A stretch of DNA of 64,000 nt from contig NC_087062.1 in NCBI RefSeq assembly GCF_963678635.1, forward strand, positions 57,051,970-57,115,969, written 5' to 3'. Made by a program: the position numbers and the translations under genes. Below, piece after piece: positions 58,601 to 64,000 of this stretch (the first letter of the stretch is position 1; each line of letters begins with the position of its first letter). A model generated the notes under the pieces. It was not told where the DNA came from and ran no database searches. It worked only from the letters and a program-made list of their open reading frames with translations. Origin of the DNA: Symsagittifera roscoffensis (lineage: Eukaryota; Xenacoelomorpha; Acoela; Convolutidae).

Positions 58601-61557
58601 AAAACTTTTAAAAAGCTTTTGATTTTCTCTTCTGAGGCAATTCTCATGGGCAAAGTACCCAATGGGAGAAAAACTCATGCACGAAGGACCAAAAACAAAA
58701 ACAGCTGGAGGTCAAATGTTAAAATGAACCAGCTGCTGTTCAACTAAAAGTAATTAAAGGAAGCAATCTTTTGCTTCTCTTATAACAAAACCTTTGAAAT
58801 ACAGAATTTGCTCAAATTAGACGGCGGTGAGTAACAACTTGAAAGTTTTGCATGTTTCGGGCGTTTTCATTTTTGGTCAATATTAATATTAAGTCCCTGG
58901 AAATATTTACTTTCTTTGAGATTTTCTCGCTTTCTTTCCAAATTTTGAATTACTGAAATCTGATTGGCTGATTTTTGTTTTCGCCAATTCGGTCCTTCGC
59001 CTCGCATGTGAGGGATTCCACTATTCTCTTCTTCAATAATTGGTAGTTGAGCTAATCTGTGTTGTTTGCACAGCAACAGATTATCCTTGTTTGATGCATT
59101 ACTTATTTTCAAAAAAATGACCATCATCAGTCTTTCCATTGTGAAGCAACTTCAGAATATCCATGGATTGCAATCAATAATCCAAAGAGAATAAAGTTTA
59201 AGGACATACAATATAATATTGAAGGGAGTTTTTTTGAAAAAAAAGCGCAGTGCTGTTATAATTATCCAGACGAAACGAACAACATTGGAAATTTTAAACG
59301 CGTTTGTCTCAATTTGGGTTACGATTAAACAAAAAGTGAACAGAAAGATAAATAGATTTTCCCCGGAGTTATCATAGTGCAATTCATGTTGCCAAATTTA
59401 CAACCACATTAGTAGCTCAAAAATTAGTCAGCTTAGCTTTTTTTAGTTAATCAAGAAATACGCCTAAAATACCAAAATAATTGATAAGAAAATTATACCA
59501 AGTGAAGTCTCTTACACAGCTCAAAAAAGTTTTAGAAATACACATTCTCCAAAAATTGAAATTTTTCTTGTTAGCCAAAAAATGTTGTTTTCATTAAATA
59601 AAACCCAAATTTTTTGCTTACAAAGAATTGTTAAAAAGTTTTCTCAAATACTTTGCTAAAATGTTGTGATGTGTAAGAGGCTCACGTTGAAACAATTTTG
59701 TCATTATTTGACTCGGTAGTGTCTGCGTAATTTTTGATTCACTAAAAAGTTCAAAATATATCTGTTTTGGGGTAAAGTTTAGTCCCGAACTTTTGTATTA
59801 AGTCTGGTAAGTCTTCATTCTTTGCACCTAAAATCAACTCAATTTGAGAAAAAGGCATTTTAAATTTCAATTTTTATTTGTTTTTGTTTTCGGATAAATC
59901 AAATCAGCATTGTATTTTAAAAGCAATGCTCAGATTGATAAGTGTCAAGAAACGAAGAGAGCGTAATAATCATGGCAGTCTATCTTGTCTTTTCTATCCC
60001 TCATATAAATGCGCTTAGTTATATATGCAGTTTTAATTTCAACTGCATATATAACTAGAGTTCTACTTGCTTATATAACAACTGCTTATATAACTAGAGA
60101 AATTAAACTAGAGTCTAATTTCAACTGCATATAACATTTCTCATATATCTGCAAAGTTCAATTCAATTTCATTTGCTAGAAGGTAGGCAAAATGCACTTT
60201 CCATTTACGAAATTTTAAATGGTAAAAAACTGCGTTTGATTTTTAGTTTCGAAATTGAATTTTGATTTTTAGATTTCCCGGCGGAATGAAAATTTTTAAT
60301 AATACTCAAGTTTTCTCTAATTGCGTTAGTTTTAATCAAAACGATGCCAATCATAGAATCTTCCTGAATTTAAAAGAGACTAAGGGCCATATAATTTTTG
60401 TTTGAAATTCGAAAGTTGATGTTTGTTCAAAAAGCAAGTCATTTATTGCCTGATTTTTGGCGTTCATTTACTTTTTTCCAATTGTCTGTTGCTTATGTTC
60501 AGTGTTTCCAGCGGAATAAAAAATATACATTTATTTGGTTTTCTCAAACATTGGATTGCTTTCTCGATTCATTAAAAATTGTCAATTATCAATAGAAATG
60601 TTTGTGAAACTGAAGGGCTTTAATATCATCAAGTTTTCTCTAAAATCGAAAATTATCACGAAAAAACATGATTTATAGTTTCATCCAGTTTTTTTAGGTT
60701 TTTTTTATCAAGAGTTTATCAAAAAAAGTTGAAGGTGATTTGTCAGATTTTTGTCTCAAAACTTGAAAAGTGTTCAGAAAGAAATCACTACTTTTCTGTT
60801 CACTTGAGCTCATTGAGACTTTTACCCTGTGTAATAAATATACATTATGATTTTACGGAATCATCTTTGATTATACAACTTACCATGAAACATCGTTGAC
60901 AGATAAAGTTGTTTTTGGCTTGATGAGATGTCAGTGAGCAGAATGAGTTTTTTTGGCCATGTGGCTTCTCAATTTTTTGAAAATATGGACAATTTGTTCA
61001 CGTTCAACTTTTTTTGGCTGTTTGATTTTGAATATCTTTATCAACTCTTTTCAAACTAATTAACAAAGAGCAGGCAAACTGGGCTCTCTAATACGAAAAT
61101 GCAAAAAAGCAACAAAAATATCGGAGTAGAAGGATGTCTTGATCCAGTGTCTCAAGTTTTTTGTTCAACCAAAGTTGTCCTTTTTTTTAAATCCCTGGAA
61201 ACTATATCTGTCCTTTAACTTGCTTGAGATAATTGAAACTTATGGTGGCTATAGTTCATATTTTTAGTAAACGGCCAAAACATCAGCAAACCAATACCAA
61301 TCCCGCAGTCAGAAGAGCGAAGCTTAGAAGATTATCATGAGAAGGGTGAGCCCATGGTCCTGGGAAATCAATCAGAACCGACACCGGATACCAGTCTTGT
61401 GAACAAAGAAGGCTCTCTCGAGGTTGTAAAACAACAACTGATACTTCTGAGTGTGCCACAAACTGTCTTGTTGTTTCTCAATTTTGCTTTGGTTTCTTCT
61501 ACATTCATTTGTTTCGTTACTATTTCTTGCTTTTCTATCAAAAAAGGGAGCACATAA
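48541..61557 (+). CDS. mucin-like membrane protein with three C-type-lectin-like domains (5' end not found)
   Basis: Model exons are 48541-49629 (Ser/Thr-rich), 52734-53228, 55212-55739 and 56287-56745 (one CTLD each) and 61268-61557 (membrane anchor). Every internal exon is a multiple of three and starts and ends in phase 1; donors include GTGAGT and GTAAGT. The reconstructed part is about 955 residues: an O-glycosylatable stalk, three CTLDs each with the four canonical Cys, a linker, one transmembrane helix and a very short tail. The order suggests a cell-surface receptor or adhesion protein. Ca2+-site motifs are partly degraded, so sugar binding is uncertain. Introns contain repeats and one 200-N gap, so further exons may be missing. 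An upstream exon with signal peptide is needed. Confidence 0.72.
48870..49555 (+). repeat. coding Ser/Thr minisatellite
   Basis: Units of 15-18 bp (acttcaagcacttcg, acgacttccagt) are arranged in a 48-bp higher-order unit encoding TSSTSSPTTSSTTSST, seen best at 49190-49510 with five or six near-identical copies. A short non-repetitive island, YKTKTNKLLETSSIISIMTS, interrupts the array at about 49125-49185. Confidence 0.9.
49914..49919 (+). other. candidate alternative polyadenylation signal
   Basis: AATAAA followed by a U/GU-rich stretch (gttttttatgtgtctatag), 220 bp after the read-through stop of the Ser/Thr exon. Use of it would give a form without CTLDs and membrane anchor. Confidence 0.45.
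51493..51934 (+). mobile_element. hAT-like MITE (family C), full length
   Basis: The left end, CAGGGGCGGATCTAGGATTT, and right end (reverse complement CATGGGCGAATTTAGAGG) form imperfect terminal inverted repeats of hAT type. Flanks tacttagg and cacttaaa are a plausible diverged 8-bp target duplication. No coding capacity. The direct counterpart lacking its left end is at 57191-57545. Confidence 0.75.
52375..52656 (+). CDS. unrecognised open frame, 93 codons
   Basis: From MRRYKFIATNKVVRKSCGAF (Met at 52456) to KDKDDLDLVNDMQF and a stop, the sequence is less AT-rich than its surroundings and has a mixed, charged composition. It lies in the intron before the first CTLD exon, on the same strand. 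No matching splice sites or family were recognised. It could be an independent small gene, a retrocopy fragment or chance. Confidence 0.3.
   Translation: MLNCIIFEIITKLHYFGNKSQQLDKLDMRRYKFIATNKVVRKSCGAFFFSGRKKTVNNWIYLFLVEIVRNSQNLVAVICKDKDDLDLVNDMQF
52734..53228 (+). CDS. CTLD exon 1
   Basis: 165 codons, phase 1 to 1 (acceptor GAAGTTTAG, donor GATT|GTTAGT). CTLD landmarks are LNWLDAREYCKYY, the FHIGMHR equivalent of WIGL, WDDNEPNMDPKKKYVCLNV, then FTCKD and RQFVCATY: all four Cys. EPN, the mannose-type triplet, is present, but the WND motif before the third Cys is missing. The acceptor could instead be TTTTAG at 52740, which would change the phase. Confidence 0.8.
53357..53676 (+). mobile_element. 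foldback MITE (family D), copy 3, cut by the assembly gap
   Basis: TA followed by CAGTGCTGATTTAAATTGTC CGGACAAAACG, then the family blocks AAGATTAGACAAAAAG and CCCCAAAAATGGGTCATTTT. The right arm is lost in the gap. Confidence 0.75.
53677..53876. other. assembly gap of 200 N
   Basis: Exactly 200 N inside the intron between CTLD exons 1 and 2, within a foldback MITE whose inverted arms may have caused the break. Confidence 0.98.
53877..55211 (+). other. second intron of the CTLD model, repeated intron modules
   Basis: Carries agtcgatgaacgtagtaaag then actcgtatatagg (53995), gatgagcgtagttcagactc (54058) and cgttgactaatttcgaactg (54600), which align with modules of the first and last introns. 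A CA-rich run, cacacatatacaaacacaca, lies at about 55070. Confidence 0.6.
55212..55739 (+). CDS. CTLD exon 2
   Basis: 176 codons, symmetric phase 1 (acceptor TTGTTTTGCAG, donor CAAAA|GTAAGT). Landmarks are FEWYSKLDDSVKATYFIPNL, WTAAADYCRTKL, IHIGFQR, YDNWERGQPS, EKYGCMTVKL, GRNDCKQG and KRFICANY. The four Cys are present. The EPN position reads QPS, resembling galactose-type QPD, and ND precedes the third Cys, so this is the domain most likely to keep a Ca2+ site. Confidence 0.82.
56287..56745 (+). CDS. CTLD exon 3
   Basis: 153 codons, symmetric phase 1 (acceptor AATATTTCTAG, donor TGACA|GTAAGT). Landmarks are FTFERARQECKYFGVGFDLA, EIHLGFRRW, SFWGKNEPAG, HFGCLKTV, GVCTSE and AQYLCAVYE. The four Cys are present. 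EPA replaces EPN and there is no WND motif, so Ca2+-dependent sugar binding is doubtful. Confidence 0.82.
56857..57186. mobile_element. MITE (family F) with a GC-rich core
   Basis: The left end TA-GGGCAAACATTCGAACTTA and right end (reverse complement GGGCAAACTCCGATATG) form terminal inverted repeats bounded by TA on both sides. The interior from about 56940 to 57080 is GC-rich and hairpin-prone (ggactctataggaacgttag agcc), unlike all surrounding DNA. Confidence 0.68.
57191..57545 (+). mobile_element. hAT-like MITE (family C), left end missing
   Basis: Matches 51493-51934 from TTTTTTTAGGTCGACCAAA to the terminal CCTAAATCCGCCCC. It directly follows the family F MITE. Confidence 0.75.
57787..58313 (+). 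mobile_element. Helentron-like element, family A, copy 10 (full length)
   Basis: Complete from TGTTCCGACTTTCGATACGA to CGAGCAGTCTTGT, with subterminal repeats, core and hairpin. T-rich flanks on both sides. It closely resembles copy 6. Confidence 0.87.
58314..59247 (+). other. last intron of the CTLD model, nothing recognised
   Basis: AT-rich. A 90-codon minus-strand frame at 58867-59139 has no recognisable motif and no splice support. Confidence 0.4.
59248..59912 (+). mobile_element. foldback MITE (family D), copy 4 (both arms)
   Basis: Left end CAGTGCTGTTATAATTATCC and right end TTCGGATAAATCAAATCAGC ATTG, followed by TA. The left arm has GGGTTACGATTAAACAAAAAG and the right arm its inverse. 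It has no coding potential. Confidence 0.75.
59913..61267 (+). other. last intron of the CTLD model, with palindrome and repeated modules
   Basis: The palindrome ttagttatatatgcag ... ctgcatatataactag lies at about 60015-60055 and part repeats to 60125. Modules shared with earlier introns include gcgttcatttacttttttcc (60459) and tttcccggcggaatgaaaat (60275). Confidence 0.55.
61268..61557 (+). CDS. terminal exon of the mucin-CTLD gene with transmembrane segment
   Basis: Acceptor CATATTTTTAG, phase 1. NGQNISKPIPIPQSEERSLE, an acidic linker with NQS, then QTVLLFLNFALVSSTFICF and VTISCFSIKKGST, stop TAA at 61555-61557. The single helix and short KK tail indicate a type I anchor. AATAAA at 61697-61702 is a good polyadenylation signal. 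Confidence 0.75.
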
Positions 61558-61696
61558 TTTAAAACATTTAGAGTCCCAAACTTTGTTTTCATTAATATTG
61601 TCTGAAAATTTAAAAAAACCGTTGAAGTAGAAAAAAACTCGGCATCAATAATTATTCAATAATTACGGATTGTTTGTAACTGTTAACCAGAGTTAC

Positions 61697-61702
61697 AATA
61701 AA
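61697..61702 (+). other. polyadenylation signal of the mucin-CTLD gene
   Basis: AATAAA 140 bp after the stop codon at 61557. Confidence 0.5.
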
Positions 61703-61908
61703 TGGATAGACTTTCAATTGGGTTGGGTGAGTTTTTTCTTATTAGTTTTTTTTAACTGAATTAAATTTGAGATAAACTGGCGATAAAACATATGATAATC
61801 TCCCGGGTTGAGGTCTGCGACTAAAAATTGGTTCTTACCTGCTCAACATCAGAAACCGCCACAACTCAGCAAAACTTCACTACCGGAATAACCAAATTTG
61901 CCTATTTC

Positions 61909-62065
61909 CAGACTGGCGCAACTTTGAAACCTATTGCGACCAGAAAAATTGGGGAAAAATTACGACCTGCGCGACTCGAAATGCCGCCTATTTCGACCGG
62001 CGCGACTCGAAAAATTACGACCGGCGCGACTCGAAAAAATTACGACCGGCGCGACTCGAAATACC
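61909..62065 (+). repeat. short tandem array, GGCGCGACTCGAAAAATTACGACC-like unit
   Basis: Units of about 25-27 bp with ACCGGCGCGACTCGAAA recur at about 61965, 61995, 62020 and 62045, with more diverged units on both sides. The resulting 97-codon frame (61828-62121) is Thr/Arg-rich and probably not a gene. Confidence 0.75.
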
Positions 62066-62493
62066 GACTAGAAGAAATGGCGCGGCAAAAATTCGTCAAT
62101 TCCCAACTGAAGATACTGTAAGGAACCAATGCAATCGGCTCAACTAAACAAGTTTCACGACTGAAACTAACGACGCAATTGGTGGTATTAAAAAAATCGC
62201 GCGTAGCAAGATAAAAGTCTTAATTTTAGACCAGCGCGACCATGAAAAGCAACTACGAGTAAAGGTCGTGAAAGGAAATTGCCGCGACACGCGAAACCAA
62301 AATTCAACTAAGTAAGACTTTTGCTACTGCAAAAATAGTGGCGACCGGTGTTTAAAAAACGTTCTACCTAAAATAGTAACTTTAAATTTGTTAAAAAGTC
62401 GATCATAGTTACAGTTTTTATAAATGCCGATTCTAATAGTTTAAAAAACGGATTTAAATGGTCAGCTTAAGGGCTCAAGTCTGTTGTTTGCAG

Positions 62494-62667
62494 GTGCACT
62501 TTGGGTCAGATTGAACCTTAAATGTCCATATAAGCCAATTTTATTGCTGACAATCGGAATCAGAAAAACCGTCAATGATTTCTATGAAACGAAGTACTTA
62601 CTCGTCATAAAAAGCTTCAACCCATCATTGATCAAAGAAGACTCGCCTAGAAATTGTTATCGTGCAG
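62494..62667 (+). CDS. isolated symmetric exon of an unrecognised gene
   Basis: Acceptor CTGTTGTTTGCAG and donor CGTGCAG|GTAGAC enclose 174 nt, phase 1 to 1: ALWVRLNLKCPYKPILLLTI, then GIRKTVNDFYETKYLLVIKS and FNPSLIKEDSPRNCYRA. Two Cys and the phase suit an extracellular module. It lies after the end of the CTLD gene. No family was recognised. Confidence 0.5.
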
Positions 62668-63013
62668 GTAGACGTCTCTAAATTTATGAACAGGACTGTG
62701 TAATTTGTTTACTGGACAATGCAATATCTTTAAAAAATGTTTTAGTCTAGTATAAAACTTTTGATTTGTGTCTCGTCAATCTTTTCTTCATTGATTTCTT
62801 TCCTGGTGATTATTCTCTTTGAAATTAAATGTTCTTTTTGCTGAGTATCTATAACTGAGTTTGAGGAGCAACCATAGATCAGTATTCCGTGTTGCTAAAT
62901 TGGTTGCTCATAACTTTTGTACACTCGTCTGAATTGTTCAACCGACAACATGTTTCTATTGTGACAGAGAATAAAAATCATAATGCGCACTAGTCTTAGT
63001 TGTTTCAGATATG

Positions 63014-63244
63014 CTAAGTGGAAACCAAATCGGTCAGGTTGAACTCCTTAATAACTAAAAAAACATATGTTTTCAATACTCTCTCTTGAAACTTGCTGGA
63101 TGATTTGAGCTGGGTACAAATGTTTTTTTTATTCATCGTAAGTTTATTCCCAGTCATCCTTGCTTCTATGATGTTCAAATTCAGGTAGTAGTTTTGTCCC
63201 AAATCTTCGCCATACGCATTAGTATCATCTGCAAAAATTGTCAA
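63014..63244 (-). pseudogene. LINE reverse transcriptase fragment with FADD
   Basis: 76 codons, MTIFADDTNAYGEDLGQNYY then EARMTGNKLTMNKKN, the canonical FADD...N.W...N.L.LN..K succession of non-LTR reverse transcriptases. Confidence 0.82.
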
Positions 63245-63267
63245 AAATTATTCGAGACCAAGTAATG

Positions 63268-63313
63268 CGCAGTCGGAACATTCATGGCTTTGCCCTTATA
63301 TGAGCAGTCTTGT
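63268..63313 (+). mobile_element. Helentron-like element, family A, 3' tail only
   Basis: GCAGTCGGAACATTCATGGC through ATATGAGCAGTCTTGT: the subterminal repeat, a mutated hairpin and the terminus. It lies within the LINE reverse transcriptase, between motif A and FADD. Confidence 0.75.
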
Positions 63314-64000
63314 TAAAAAATATATGACTGAAAAGTTATTTACAGCTTTTCAGTCCCTCTGCCTCTATAATCTTGTGGGTCTATACGTGACTTTTACTTC
63401 AACTGGTAATGTTTCTCTAAATTAAATTTTAGAATCGACATCTTCTACATGAAATGAGCATTTTTAAAGTAAGATTCCATGACTTACAGTATCAGGAGCA
63501 TTTGATAAATCTAAAATAAGACAAAATATTTTTTTAATCGACAACTTATTTTTAATTGATCAAAGGAAATTTGCAATTGCATCAGCTGCGGATCATTCTG
63601 ACAGCAAATCTTTATGACTGTTGAAAAACGCTTAATTTACAGAGACATCTTTCGTTCCTCAAGTATAAGTTTTTTTTTGTTTTGCCAAGAACCAATGTTT
63701 TCAAATTTTTTTGCTCTGTCACTTCACAAATAAAATGTATTTACTACTGTTTGTACTGTTTTGAAACTGATTTACTGTTTTAGTGGCTTTGCTAAATTGG
63801 GTCCAACTTCAACAAAAAAATTATTCAATGTCTCTGCTGATATATCACCCAATTTGTGTTGTTCTTTTTCCTACATTGTTGACGAACTCGAAGAATTTTG
63901 TTGTTTCTATTCGTGTCGCAGAGTATCTTGAAAGTAAATTTACCAGTTTTGAACTGATTTTTTTGGCTGTCTTTGATATAAACATTTATGCATCTGTAAG

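Larger units (their letters stand above)
62880..64000 (-). mobile_element. second LINE fragment, reverse transcriptase, runs off the window
   Basis: On the minus strand ISAETLNNFFVEVGPNLAKP (near 63820) is the pre-RT linker, LDLSNAPDTVSHGILL (near 63490) is motif A and MTIFADDTNAYGEDLGQNYY (63244 down) is the FADD active site. Thumb-like sequence follows to about 62880. Stops and an inserted repeat tail break it. It is distinct from the 15-17.6 kb copy, having FADD where that has YAED. Confidence 0.82.

Noticed and set aside
58867-59139. Minus-strand 90-codon frame in the last CTLD intron
   Set aside because: No recognisable motif, start context or splice support.
61828-62121. 97-codon frame over the CG-rich tandem array
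   Set aside because: It is open because of the repeat units; Thr/Arg-rich with no family resemblance.
1-64000. CRISPR arrays, bacterial operons, tRNA or intact rRNA genes
   Set aside because: No regularly spaced direct repeats of CRISPR type and no convincing tRNA or rRNA structure were seen. The window is eukaryotic.

Overview
This is AT-rich animal nuclear DNA with interrupted genes, GT-AG introns (acceptors of TTTCAG/TTTTAG type), dense short interspersed repeats and several retrotransposon classes. The cathepsin Z, tetraspanin and C-type-lectin-like genes, together with BEL/Pao, Ty3/gypsy and LINE elements, indicate an invertebrate metazoan. I cannot name the phylum from the sequence. 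Two runs of exactly 200 N (915-1114 and 53677-53876) are scaffold gaps.

Layout. (1) 34-13757, minus strand: a cathepsin Z-like cysteine protease gene. Four exons are visible and one is missing. Its large intron holds a decayed BEL/Pao retrotransposon (about 5.0-11.0 kb) and a cluster of short interspersed elements, two of them in an inverted duplication. (2) 15.1-17.65 kb, minus: a decayed LINE with endonuclease and reverse transcriptase remnants. (3) 19.8-31.9 kb, plus: a probable single-pass membrane protein with a very long Thr/Ser/Lys-rich ectodomain built of 42-bp repeats, in five consistently phased exons. (4) 32.3-44.1 kb, plus: a tetraspanin-like gene in three exons. Its third exon is split by a Ty3/gypsy element with a 4-bp target duplication, and part of the element plus its host flank is repeated in tandem. 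(5) 48.5-61.56 kb, plus: a second mucin-like membrane protein with three C-type-lectin-like domains, each on one phase-1 symmetric exon, and a terminal membrane-anchor exon. (6) 62.5-62.67 kb: a lone symmetric exon of an unrecognised gene. (7) 62.9-64.0 kb, minus: a second LINE fragment that runs off the window.

Interspersed repeats. The commonest family is about 530 bp. It has subterminal inverted repeats, a 3' hairpin and the tail CAGTCTTGT, and it looks like a Helentron-type non-autonomous element. A shorter relative shares its ends, and one copy of the relative sits inside a copy of the common family. Other families are hAT-like MITEs, a foldback family with TA-type ends, and a MITE with a GC-rich core.

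The biology of most interest is the plus-strand run mucin-like membrane protein, tetraspanin, mucin-CTLD membrane protein. Tetraspanins organise other membrane proteins, so the three could form a cell-surface module. That is inference from position and architecture only. Exon models rest on reading-frame phase and splice motifs read by eye; none has transcript support.
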